IMG/VR virus record: IMGVR_UViG_3300042350_000515
Span: 1-33,974 of that record
Strand: one strand, 5' to 3'
Length of the DNA: 33,974 nucleotides
From: a virus
Shown here: positions 1 to 6,472 of the stretch, in pieces
Layout of the letters: each line of letters opens with the position of its first letter
Numbering within the stretch: the stretch's first letter is position 1
Notes under the pieces: model-generated
Databases searched by the model: none
Told to the model about the DNA's origin: nothing
What the model saw: the letters and a program-made list of their open reading frames with translations, nothing else
Translations under genes and position numbers: made by a program

Positions 1-142
1 ATGGTGAGGCTGCAGTACCTGCGCCAGAAATTTCTGTTGTTACGTCCACAGAAACGGTATTGGCACTTGCAGGTGTCATTACTAGTGTGCTCATAGTCAT
101 GGCTGCAACCACGGCAAGAGCGATCTTCTTAAATGAATTCAT
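1..142 (-). CDS. Secreted protein, N-terminus only (runs off left edge)
   Basis: The first 47 residues are visible and the gene continues past position 1. It opens with a textbook Sec signal peptide: N-region with two lysines (MNSFKK), a hydrophobic stretch of about 18 residues, then TPASA-N, a good signal peptidase I site after residue 27. The mature part begins NTVSVDVTTEISGAG, rich in Thr, Ser and Ala. A strong ribosome site (AAAGGAGAAAA) sits just before the ATG, and only 26 nt separate it from the terminase stop. Function is unknown; an exported or virion-surface protein is possible. I recall similar short exported leaders in environmental actinophage genomes, but cannot check that here. 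The start and the signal peptide are well supported, the role is not. Confidence 0.75.
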   Translation of the reverse strand, partial: MNSFKKIALAVVAAMTMSTLVMTPASANTVSVDVTTEISGAGTAASP

Positions 143-168
143 TTTTCTCCTTTTATTATTCATTTGGT

Positions 169-1947
169 TTATATTGTTTTTAGTCTATCCAAATAGTCTT
201 TAATTTCTTCTATTTGACTAGGTTTATATTGTATCACGTTCTCAGGGAGCGTGTCAACTTGGCGTGGCCTATCCCTAAAAGTGTGAACCTCTACTTCAGA
301 GTCTATATTCTTAGGAGTGTGAGATATAGCACCAAAAATAGCACCACACACAGCATCGGCCAAATCTTTAGATTTTTTCCTGGGGTGATCAACTTTATCA
401 TTTTTCATAATTTTTAACTGGGTTAATTCTTCAAACAATAATTCTATTGCTGGCATAACAAGTCTTTCTTCATATACCAACATAGCCATATCCTCATAAT
501 GTTTTTTAGCAACAGAAACAGTATCAGTTTTCATTCCTACCTGATTTAACTCATTCTGAATATCAAATGACTGCCAACGGTCAAAAGAAACCATGCCAAT
601 ATCAAACCCTATTCTTCTTAGGTTTTGGATCCACTGCTTAACCTCAGATAAATTAACTGGACCCTCTACCTTTGGTTCCCACCAAGCAACGGCATCTACT
701 ACAACTATCGGAGCGACCTGTTCGTAATTATTGATTACCTGTATGTTTACCCATTTTTCTACATGGGCAATTGCAACTGCACACTTGTCATGCTTTTGTG
801 CAAGGTCAGCGTGTACATAATATTTTTTATTTGGATCTGGCTTAAATGATTCATCAAACCTTTTAAAATCATCTATTGGGTTTCTAGTTGTCATGCAGGA
901 TCTTAACTTTTCTGCCTGCTTAAAAAATGCGTCAGAAGCAAATGTTGGAACACAAGCAAAGCGCATCATTGCATCTCCAAGGTCTGTCATAAATGCAATC
1001 TTAAAATCATCAATCTTTCTTGTAGGGTTTACTTCCCATGTAGGTCTTTTAAGTGCAAAAACTCCAGGGTATTTGTATGAAAGTATTTGATCTTCATCCC
1101 ATGATATTTCAAACCTATTGTCTTTATCATCTTCTGGCAATAGCGGATTAATTATAAACTCATGCCTTTTTTCTACTACTTCTTTATCTGCAATAACAGA
1201 GTCGTACCTTTCGGAAATAAAGTCTCCTGGGTATCTTGGGAACGAAAGCAAAACAACTTTGCCTAAGTCTGGAAAACGAGAGTCTACGGATCCACGGAAT
1301 GCTTTGTATATGTTTTCTGCAGTCTTGCCTTGTTCATTTCCTGTGCCAACTTCAGATGCAAAGCCAGAAATCTCATCAAGAACAGCAAGCAAAAGATTCA
1401 GACCCTCATGCGATTCACGCTCTGAGTGTCCAGAGTAAACCGTAATTGACTTATCAAATTCAATTGAATCTGCTTTAGGATTATACTTGCCTGCAAACCA
1501 AGGAGACTTTTCAATCTTTGTTTTAAAACCTTTAAAGAAAACATTTTTTGCTTGTTGTGCGTTAATAGCAACATTGATTAGGTCTATGGCATCCCCAGTG
1601 GGTTTGCCGAAATATCTGGCTGGATCCTTAAGGCATAGTAACTTATAAACGATGTAAGCACAAGCAACAGTAGAAGTAAAATCTTTACCGCTACCCTTTC
1701 CAAGTTGGAGGATAATTTCATTCTTAGTATATTTTTCATAGTATCTTGCACCTTCTTCATGCCCCATCAAATTTTCTAAATCTTCTTTACGATATATTTG
1801 GCTCATTGCCTCGACAATGTCATATTGAATATCCGATAGGCCTGGCTGACCAAGGTAATCTGGTGACTCAACAAATGTCTTTGCGTCGACTGGTGTCTCT
1901 TCAAAATGATTATCTTTAAGCGCTTCTAAGAAATCATCAAACATCAT
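169..1947 (-). CDS. terL: Terminase large subunit (TerL), ATPase plus nuclease
   Basis: This is the DNA-packaging motor: it pumps DNA into the prohead through the portal and cuts the concatemer. The N-terminal ATPase half has a P-loop LGKGSGKD near residues 82-89 (Asp replaces the usual Thr/Ser after Lys) and a Walker B LLLAVLDEIS near 185-194 with the catalytic Asp-Glu. The C-terminal RNase H-like nuclease half has the expected acidic residues: YVHADLA (about Asp381), SFDRWQ (about Asp456) and KDLADAV (about Asp528 and Asp531). At about 592 residues the length is normal. I start at the ATG at 1947; a longer form from a TTG at 1953 is open but less likely. It overlaps the end of the small-subunit gene by 11 nt. 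It lies beside replication genes, not next to a portal gene in this window. Confidence 0.93.
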   Translation of the reverse strand: MMFDDFLEALKDNHFEETPVDAKTFVESPDYLGQPGLSDIQYDIVEAMSQIYRKEDLENLMGHEEGARYYEKYTKNEIILQLGKGSGKDFTSTVACAYIVYKLLCLKDPARYFGKPTGDAIDLINVAINAQQAKNVFFKGFKTKIEKSPWFAGKYNPKADSIEFDKSITVYSGHSERESHEGLNLLLAVLDEISGFASEVGTGNEQGKTAENIYKAFRGSVDSRFPDLGKVVLLSFPRYPGDFISERYDSVIADKEVVEKRHEFIINPLLPEDDKDNRFEISWDEDQILSYKYPGVFALKRPTWEVNPTRKIDDFKIAFMTDLGDAMMRFACVPTFASDAFFKQAEKLRSCMTTRNPIDDFKRFDESFKPDPNKKYYVHADLAQKHDKCAVAIAHVEKWVNIQVINNYEQVAPIVVVDAVAWWEPKVEGPVNLSEVKQWIQNLRRIGFDIGMVSFDRWQSFDIQNELNQVGMKTDTVSVAKKHYEDMAMLVYEERLVMPAIELLFEELTQLKIMKNDKVDHPRKKSKDLADAVCGAIFGAISHTPKNIDSEVEVHTFRDRPRQVDTLPENVIQYKPSQIEEIKDYLDRLKTI

Positions 1948-2470
1948 GGACAATTGTAATCACTTCATCTTTCTTGGCAATATCAGAAAGCCTACGCATA
2001 ATTTCATCTCGTATCTGCGGATACTCAGACGCTATGTCACGAAGAATTCCCATCAAAACTTCTTGCCGTCTTTCTATCTGAATCATCTCTTCCGCCAACT
2101 CCTTATTCTCAAGAAGTCCAGCCTTTTGTAGCATATCAATTCTTTTAGACTCAATGTCCATTACAAGTTTAATTGCAGCAGTCTTTGCACTAAGATTGTT
2201 TGTCATTGATGCTTCATCAATAACTTCGTATGTACGAGACACCAGTTTACTATAGTGGGTGTCTGCTGCAGCAAGTGCCTCTTTAGCACGAGCACGAATA
2301 GCATCATTAGCAGATGCCATGACTTTCCACTCGTTGATAAGTGTTACTACTTTTTGTCTTGGTATAGCAAGTTGTTTTGAAATTGCAGTTGGGTCATTAC
2401 CTTTTAAGTATTCTTCTACTACTTGATTAACCTGATCAAGGTGCTTAACTAAATCATCTTCAGTTGACAC
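1937..2470 (-). CDS. terS: Probable terminase small subunit (TerS)
   Basis: A 177-residue, highly charged, largely helical protein. Residues about 22-50 read as a helix-turn-helix (DPTAISKQLAIPRQKVVTL), the usual DNA-recognition part of small terminases. The rest looks like long helices suited to ring oligomers, with a segment rich in Glu and Arg near residues 125-165. It sits directly upstream of the large subunit and overlaps it, the standard TerS-TerL arrangement. Its start is a GTG preceded by AAGGGAG, and it overlaps the upstream gene by 11 nt. The identification rests on position, HTH and size rather than on a diagnostic motif. A regulator with an HTH domain is the main alternative. Confidence 0.7.
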   Translation of the reverse strand: MSTEDDLVKHLDQVNQVVEEYLKGNDPTAISKQLAIPRQKVVTLINEWKVMASANDAIRARAKEALAAADTHYSKLVSRTYEVIDEASMTNNLSAKTAAIKLVMDIESKRIDMLQKAGLLENKELAEEMIQIERRQEVLMGILRDIASEYPQIRDEIMRRLSDIAKKDEVITIVHDV

Positions 2471-2732
2471 CGTTTAACTCCCTTGCTATTTTTAGCAATA
2501 TCAAGTATCCAATAAGGTCGTCTATATCATTGTCGCCAACATAAGATCCACCCCTAGTTATTCTAGATAACTTGTCATCAATACGAACATGCAACTGCTC
2601 TACACTATCAGAGGTAGCAAAAATTCTAACTGGATTTAAAGCAGAGTCTCCATAGGACTTATTCTTAGCAATAAGCATTTCCTTAATTTCATCACAAACC
2701 TGAGCAATTGTAAACTGTGTCTCAGAACTCAT
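2460..2732 (-). CDS. Small protein resembling phage nucleotide-modification-type domain proteins
   Basis: A roughly 90-residue protein whose core reads KNKSYGDSALNP, then a helical stretch with RIDDKLSRI, then DNDIDDLIGYLILL. This order (NKxYG.S...P, DDKLxR, DxxDLxGYxxLL) resembles small phage proteins often filed as nucleotide-modification-associated or DUF6378-like, and loosely the MazG/all-alpha NTP pyrophosphohydrolase type. The acidic residues in the last helix would be the metal ligands under that reading. I choose the ATG at 2732 because AAGAGG lies six bases before it; an ATG at 2738 is also open. It overlaps the genes on both sides by 11 nt. Family assignment is from memory and moderate; the substrate is unknown. 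Confidence 0.55.
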   Translation of the reverse strand: MSSETQFTIAQVCDEIKEMLIAKNKSYGDSALNPVRIFATSDSVEQLHVRIDDKLSRITRGGSYVGDNDIDDLIGYLILLKIARELNGVN

Positions 2733-2859
2733 CTTCATCCTCTTCTTCCCACGATGCTTCCCAATCTTCCATACTCTTAGATAGCCTAATTAATGTTATT
2801 CCCGCTAAAGCAGAAAAAACTCCAATAAATACAACAATAGGTAGCAATATTTTTTTCAT
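2722..2859 (-). CDS. Tiny predicted single-span membrane protein
   Basis: A 45-residue reading frame. It starts MKKILLPIVVFIGVFSALAG, giving one hydrophobic helix of about 20 residues after two lysines, followed by a short basic turn and a very acidic tail (EEEDEDEF). The ATG overlaps the stop of the preceding small HTH gene in an ATGA arrangement, and AAGGAAG lies upstream as a ribosome site. Its 3' end overlaps the next gene by 11 nt. That coupling on both sides is the main reason to call it real. Orientation would be N-in by the positive-inside rule only if the acidic tail is exported; a signal-anchor is equally possible. Function is unknown. Confidence 0.6.
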   Translation of the reverse strand: MKKILLPIVVFIGVFSALAGITLIRLSKSMEDWEASWEEEDEDEF

Positions 2860-3011
2860 CGTCTCGACTTCCTTAATTTAAATTTAGCAAGATATACATA
2901 GATTGTCTCCACGCTAACCCCACATTCTTTTGCTATTTCTTCTGGAGTCTTTTTATCCATAAGATACCTCTTACGCATATAAGTCTCGCTTGTATATAGT
3001 TTAGCAGCCAT
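2856..3011 (-). CDS. Small helix-turn-helix protein
   Basis: A 51-residue frame that fills the gap after the RuvC-like gene. Its sequence includes KKTPEEIAKECGVSVETIYVYLAKFKL, cut here as two pieces: TPEEIAKECGVS forms helix 2 plus the turn, and VETIYVYLAKF forms the recognition helix. This is a typical sigma-70 region 4 or resolvase-type HTH, with a basic end (KLRKSRR). It could bind DNA as a small regulator or help choose packaging sites near the terminase genes; neither role is shown by the sequence. The start codon has only a weak ribosome site and a 4 nt gap from the upstream stop. The 3' end overlaps the next small gene as ATGA. Confidence 0.6.
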   Translation of the reverse strand: MAAKLYTSETYMRKRYLMDKKTPEEIAKECGVSVETIYVYLAKFKLRKSRR

Positions 3012-3015
3012 GATG

Positions 3016-3606
3016 TTATTTGTCAACCCCCAAAGCCTTACCCCAATTATTTATTGCCCAATGACCTATACCGCAGGCATCTGCAGCATCATTATCTTCA
3101 ATATTTCTATCATATATAGTGTTAATAAATCTAATTGTTCTTTCTTTTCTTAAATTACGCTCATATGTTTTGTACCAAGACTCAGACTTGCCTGGGTTTT
3201 GTGACCTAATATATAGTTGTTCATCTTTAGAAATTTTTTTGTTTCCTATATAATTTTGCCATGTAATAGGAGCAACCTTACCTATGGTTTGGATGCCAGA
3301 CTGTCCAGCAGCACCAAGAAGAGCACCCTGAACTAAGGCCAAGTCTGCAGCAGTTTTAGGGCTGTTCATGAATACCGTATGCTCAATAACAATTGCATCA
3401 ACATTTATAATATGGTCAAACAATGCCTTTGATTTTTTTCCAGCATCAATAACTTTTTCGTATATGTCTTTACCCTCAAAAGTTATTTTTCCAACTTCTT
3501 TTAACTGATCATTATGAAATGTAGCATATGCAAGACTATTAGTGCTGGCATCAATAGCGCAAATTCTTTCTGGCTTAACTTCGATGCCCCATTTATTTTT
3601 TACCAT
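3016..3606 (-). CDS. RuvC-like Holliday junction resolvase
   Basis: A 196-residue protein of the RNase H-like RuvC family, which cuts four-way and branched DNA so that replicated phage DNA can be packaged. The catalytic acidic residues are in the expected order: Asp19 in CAIDAST on the first strand, Glu75 in AIVIEHTVF on the fourth strand, and Asp173/Asp176 in EDNDAADACGIGHWA at the last helix. Length fits phage RuvC-type enzymes. It lies in the run of nuclease genes between the Cas4-like nuclease and the terminase, which suits a role in resolving branched concatemers. AAGGATAGG precedes the ATG, and the gene overlaps the upstream zinc-finger gene by 14 nt. Confidence 0.82.
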   Translation of the reverse strand: MVKNKWGIEVKPERICAIDASTNSLAYATFHNDQLKEVGKITFEGKDIYEKVIDAGKKSKALFDHIINVDAIVIEHTVFMNSPKTAADLALVQGALLGAAGQSGIQTIGKVAPITWQNYIGNKKISKDEQLYIRSQNPGKSESWYKTYERNLRKERTIRFINTIYDRNIEDNDAADACGIGHWAINNWGKALGVDK

Positions 3607-3877
3607 TAGTCCTATCCTTAATCTTTTTTAGTGCTTTAGCAACTGCATCTGGGTTGACAGAGCATGTATTACAAATTTGGTGGTCATTGTATATTGATAA
3701 TGGCATTGAACAAGATTTGCAAGGCCTTATCTTTCCTTTTCTTTTTGCTCTTTTTGATTGCAAATACCTTGCAGCAATTTTTTCTTTTGTTGCAAGGTCT
3801 CTGCATTCTACTGAACAATATATCTGATACGATACTGATTGATCAAATTGTTTATCGCAAAAGTTACAATGTCTCAC
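3593..3877 (-). CDS. Small protein with two zinc-finger motifs
   Basis: A 94-residue basic protein with two four-cysteine sets. The first is Cys4/Cys7 and Cys21/Cys25 (CNFC ... CSVEC), the second Cys53/Cys56 and Cys69/Cys72 (CKSC ... CNTC). A lysine/arginine-rich helix (SKRAKRKGKIR) joins them. This suggests a two-zinc nucleic-acid-binding protein. It starts with GTG after a GGAG ribosome site inside the end of the Cas4-like gene, overlapping it by 14 nt, and it overlaps the RuvC-like gene by 14 nt. That placement suggests an accessory role in DNA processing, but no specific function can be assigned. Confidence 0.72.
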   Translation of the reverse strand: MRHCNFCDKQFDQSVSYQIYCSVECRDLATKEKIAARYLQSKRAKRKGKIRPCKSCSMPLSIYNDHQICNTCSVNPDAVAKALKKIKDRTNGKK

Positions 3878-4679
3878 CGAGAATCTCCAGGGGCGTTATT
3901 TTAATTACGCCTGTCCCTGCAGACTCGCATGCCTTTTTGATTGGGCATGACTTGCATATCTTGGAATTAGATCTATAGTTCTTGACTGGTAAAGTTTTAT
4001 CTTCCCATGCCTTTCGAACTGTCCTCATCCAATCAAATGCCTGGTCTACCCACCGACGGTAATGATCGTTTACTTCTACGGGAATCAAAAGAAGTTCATG
4101 ATTGTTTTTATTTTCATAAATCATAACACCCTTTGGCCGTTTTAAAATCTTCATATATATAAGTAGTTGCATAAGGTGTCCATTCTTGGCTTTACCAGAT
4201 GCCTTTCTATATTCAAAACCCTCATTCATCATTGTTTTAATTTCACCAATGAGTTCTTCACCTTGCCAATCAAGCATAACATCTCCGTATCCAAAGATAG
4301 GAGGATCGCTGTGGGTGATCTTAAACTCTGTTGTAGTCTCATTGTCATCATTGCGATATATTTTTGCTACCCCTGAATTCATCATTGCTGCCTGAATTCT
4401 GGCGTGTGATAGTGTTCCAGCAGTCATATTTGCTGCTGCATATGCATCTGCATTATCTTCAAACATTTGACCATCAAAAGCAAGATACCAATATCTCGCA
4501 CACTCTCCGTGCCCATATGCAATGGTTGAAGGGGCAAAAGTCTTTTTGACAGTGTGCTTATCTACACGATTAATCGTATATCCTTCTTTAATCTTTGCTT
4601 CTAGGGCAGCAATATCCATAGAGTGAACTGGCTTTTCTTCTTGTTTTATCATAACTGTATGTAGTAAATTTTTTGTCAT
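3864..4679 (-). CDS. Cas4/RecB-like PD-(D/E)XK exonuclease with Fe-S cluster
   Basis: A 271-residue nuclease. The PD-(D/E)XK core is clear: His92 (LSHAR), Asp133 (GYGDVM), Glu146-x-Lys148 (GEIKTM) and Gln171 (HLMQLLIYM). Four cysteines are placed as in Cas4 and the AddB/RecB-type Fe-S nucleases: Cys60 (ECARYW) ahead of the core, then Cys242, Cys245 and Cys251 in ICKSCPIKKAC near the C-terminus, which together would hold a 4Fe-4S cluster. Such phage enzymes are expected to act on DNA ends during recombination or host-DNA breakdown. There is no CRISPR array or cas1/cas2 nearby, so a phage recombination role fits better than spacer acquisition. A 34 nt gap with a possible promoter precedes it; the ribosome site is weak. 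Confidence 0.85.
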   Translation of the reverse strand: MTKNLLHTVMIKQEEKPVHSMDIAALEAKIKEGYTINRVDKHTVKKTFAPSTIAYGHGECARYWYLAFDGQMFEDNADAYAAANMTAGTLSHARIQAAMMNSGVAKIYRNDDNETTTEFKITHSDPPIFGYGDVMLDWQGEELIGEIKTMMNEGFEYRKASGKAKNGHLMQLLIYMKILKRPKGVMIYENKNNHELLLIPVEVNDHYRRWVDQAFDWMRTVRKAWEDKTLPVKNYRSNSKICKSCPIKKACESAGTGVIKITPLEILGETL

Positions 4680-4696
4680 TTTAACTCGTTTCTGTT

Positions 4697-4711
4697 AGTA
4701 TAAGTATAGCA
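4697..4711 (-). promoter_or_regulatory. Possible extended -10 promoter before the Cas4-like gene
   Basis: On the minus strand the gap reads TGCTATACTTATACT. It contains an extended -10 (TG-n-TATACT, 4711-4703) and a second overlapping TATACT (4702-4697). No good -35 is seen about 17 nt upstream. Transcription would start about 10-17 nt before the ATG at 4679, leaving a very short leader. The region is AT-rich, so chance matches are possible. Confidence 0.35.
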
Positions 4712-4713
4712 GA

Positions 4714-5019
4714 TTATCGGATTATGTACTTTAAAGCAGAAACAAGATTGTTGATTGACTCTGCTGCAGTGTAATAAAGATTCTTTTTACCTCTATCAGA
4801 CTTGTCTACATTTGCCATCCAAGTGGCCTTGAGAGACATTTTTGCTGCAATTGCCTGTAGCCTAACTATCTCTACCGTCGCTACATTAAGTGGTATGTCT
4901 GGCTTTATAATAATCTTAGCAATGAAAGTAAGAGCCGTTGTCAACTCCTGATCATCCATATAGTCTGCAATCTCTGCCAAACCATTTACCATATCTATTG
5001 TTGTTTGTTGTTGCTCCAT
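4714..5019 (-). CDS. Hypothetical helical protein
   Basis: A 101-residue protein that I do not recognise. It looks all-helical and soluble: an acidic N-terminal half (GLAEIADYMDDQELTTAL), a central helix (VATVEIVRLQAIAAKM), and a C-terminal half with KSDRGKKNLYYTAAESIN. No cysteines or catalytic motif are visible. The ATG overlaps the stop of the small resolvase gene (TAATG) with GGAGG just upstream, so the two are translationally coupled. It sits between nuclease genes, which suggests a DNA-metabolism accessory role, but that is context only. Confidence 0.68.
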   Translation of the reverse strand: MEQQQTTIDMVNGLAEIADYMDDQELTTALTFIAKIIIKPDIPLNVATVEIVRLQAIAAKMSLKATWMANVDKSDRGKKNLYYTAAESINNLVSALKYIIR

Positions 5020-5300
5020 TATTCCTCCGTTAGTTGTTCTAAAATACTCATCTCAATTATAGCAAGCCTGACCTTGGCGTTACCCTCGCCAATAACCACA
5101 ACTATGGCTGGGTCTTTTCCATTCTTTATAGCATCAGTGGTAGCCTTTGCCCACACCTCTTTATTTAATGTAAAAGATTTTCCAACCTCTTTAAAATCTA
5201 CAACAAAATTTTTCCAGGAAGCGTCACCTTTTTTAGTATTGCGACCAGAGTTTTTGTGCTGCTTGGCACCTATTCTTTTACTTTCACTCTTCTCGCTCAT
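5019..5300 (-). CDS. Small probable PD-(D/E)XK nuclease, resolvase-like
   Basis: A 93-residue protein starting MSEKSESKRIG. The pattern SGRNTKKGD (Asp26), then WKNFVVDFKEV (Asp35, Lys37), then GKSFTLNKEVW, followed by KNGKDPAIVVVI, matches small archaeal/phage Hjc- or RecU-like enzymes: SG...KGD, (E/D)xK, K-S in the next strand, and a helix before a hydrophobic strand. Asp replaces the more usual Glu in the (E/D)xK. A longer frame from 5390 is open, but I place the start at 5300. AAGGAAGG lies just before that ATG, and it gives a 17 nt overlap like its neighbours, while the extra upstream residues look like out-of-frame noise. Resolution of recombination intermediates is the likely role; other small nuclease families are possible. 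Confidence 0.6.
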   Translation of the reverse strand: MSEKSESKRIGAKQHKNSGRNTKKGDASWKNFVVDFKEVGKSFTLNKEVWAKATTDAIKNGKDPAIVVVIGEGNAKVRLAIIEMSILEQLTEE

Positions 5301-5469
5301 TGACCTTCCTTTTCTTATAACCAACCTTAAACAACTGAACTTCAGACAAGTGTTTATCAGAACACATCCAAGACGCCATACCAGTTGCAAGATATACTCT
5401 AATAGTTTTTACTTCTTTTTTACAAACCTTACAAGGAAACTTTCCTTCGTAAACGCTATACTTGTCCAC
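5284..5469 (-). CDS. Small zinc-finger-like protein
   Basis: A 61-residue basic protein with Cys13/Cys16 (FPCKVCKK), a beta-rich middle (VKTIRVYLATGMASW), and Cys36 followed by Asp-Lys-His (MCSDKH). This could complete a C-x2-C...C-x3-H zinc site. It starts at a GTG inside the end of the recombinase gene (14 nt overlap) and runs 17 nt into the small resolvase gene. Its ribosome site is weak, so translation probably depends on coupling. Function is unknown; nucleic-acid binding is a guess from the metal site and the basic tail. Confidence 0.6.
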   Translation of the reverse strand: MDKYSVYEGKFPCKVCKKEVKTIRVYLATGMASWMCSDKHLSEVQLFKVGYKKRKVNEREE

Positions 5470-6472
5470 TAATTTTATTCTTAATCATATCTTGTAGATC
5501 AAGATCCTCTCTTACCCTATTAATAAATCCTTCTCTTCCCTGAATCTTAGTTCCGTCTGGAAGAATATACCATGCTCCTGTACGCTCTACAAAACCCATA
5601 GACTCTGCTGTGTCAACAAGATCAGCAATTGCATCTACTCCTAATACGTCTCCTCTAAAATAGAAATCGTATTCTCCTGATTGAAATCCTGGAGAGGTTT
5701 TAGAAAATTGAAGTTCCCATCTAATTTTTCTTCCAATCTTTTCTTCTATCAACTTATCTCCGACTTTAATCTTTCCCTTAAGTGCTTGATTGTCCGACTC
5801 TGAAGAAAATAGTTTAATAACACATGAGGAATAAAACTTAGTAGCCTGACCACCAGAAGGCTGCTGGCTAGTATACATAGCATTGATATTGTTACGAGAC
5901 TGAGAAATAAGAACAAGCAAAGTTGGCTTAACTTTGTTGTTTGCATAATTAAGCATTTTCCATGCGTTACTAAAGTCACGAGACTCTGCTCCAATCTGCT
6001 TTGTATTTTCCAAAGCCTTCATCTCATCAGTGTCCTTTTCAAAATAAATTGCAGGAAGCATTGATGTAATAGAGTCTACCACAATTAAATCAACCCCAGC
6101 ATTCATTAAAGCCACACCCACATCTACCATATCGCTGATAGTTCTTGCTTGTGAGTAGATCAATTTTTCTGGATCTACCCCCATTTTACGAGCCCAGTCT
6201 TCAGAATAAGACATCTCTGAATCAATCCAAGCACACAACTTTCCTTCTGATTGTGCAAGGGCAATCATTTGCAAACACATGGAAGACTTTGCAGAAGACT
6301 TACTTCCCCAAATCAAAACCTGTCTGCCATATGGCAAGCCTCCACCCAGGGCTTTGTTCAGTCCAAAACTAGGGGTGGGCTGATACTCAAAATTTACACC
6401 AATACCACTGCCAAGTTTCTTTCTTAACTTTGGGTCTAACTGTGCTAATGCTTCTTCGATACTAACTGACAT
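5456..6472 (-). CDS. recA: RecA/UvsX-like recombinase
   Basis: A 338-residue strand-exchange protein. The ATPase core is easily read: P-loop GSKSSAKSS at residues 56-64, the catalytic glutamate in AWIDSEMS (Glu86, as in RecA AFIDAE), Walker B DLIVVDSI, the loop after LLVLISQSR, and the L2-like segment QQPSGGQATKFYSS, aligned with RecA TTTGGNALKFYAS. The P-loop lacks the usual Gly before Lys (Ala61), recalling T4 UvsX, which also has a non-Gly residue there. I start at the ATG at 6472 because GGAGG lies six bases upstream; an ATG at 6478 is also open. It overlaps the polymerase gene by 11 nt, linking recombination to replication. Confidence 0.92.
   Translation of the reverse strand: MSVSIEEALAQLDPKLRKKLGSGIGVNFEYQPTPSFGLNKALGGGLPYGRQVLIWGSKSSAKSSMCLQMIALAQSEGKLCAWIDSEMSYSEDWARKMGVDPEKLIYSQARTISDMVDVGVALMNAGVDLIVVDSITSMLPAIYFEKDTDEMKALENTKQIGAESRDFSNAWKMLNYANNKVKPTLLVLISQSRNNINAMYTSQQPSGGQATKFYSSCVIKLFSSESDNQALKGKIKVGDKLIEEKIGRKIRWELQFSKTSPGFQSGEYDFYFRGDVLGVDAIADLVDTAESMGFVERTGAWYILPDGTKIQGREGFINRVREDLDLQDMIKNKISGQV

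Noticed and set aside
1948-1953. TTG start two codons upstream for the large terminase
   Set aside because: An ATG two codons downstream is equally placed and a more usual start. The protein is the same apart from two residues.
3002-3024. TTGACA-like sequence before the small HTH gene as a -35 promoter box
   Set aside because: It codes for the last residues of the RuvC-like protein, and no -10 lies at the right distance before the next start codon.
3864-4679. Cas4 as part of a CRISPR system
   Set aside because: No CRISPR array or other cas gene is present. The surroundings are phage recombination genes, so a RecB/Cas4-like phage nuclease is the better reading.
5301-5390. A 30-residue N-terminal extension of the small resolvase
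   Set aside because: The extra residues overlap the zinc-finger gene for 90 nt and look unrelated to the domain. The ATG at 5300 has AAGGAAGG directly upstream and gives the short overlap typical of this region.
5005-5472. A 155-codon open frame on the plus strand opposite the resolvase and zinc-finger genes
   Set aside because: It lies antisense to three well-supported, tightly coupled genes, has low-complexity hydrophobic sequence and no ribosome site. The other plus-strand frames in the window (for example 27788-28234 and 22127-22495) fail for the same reasons.
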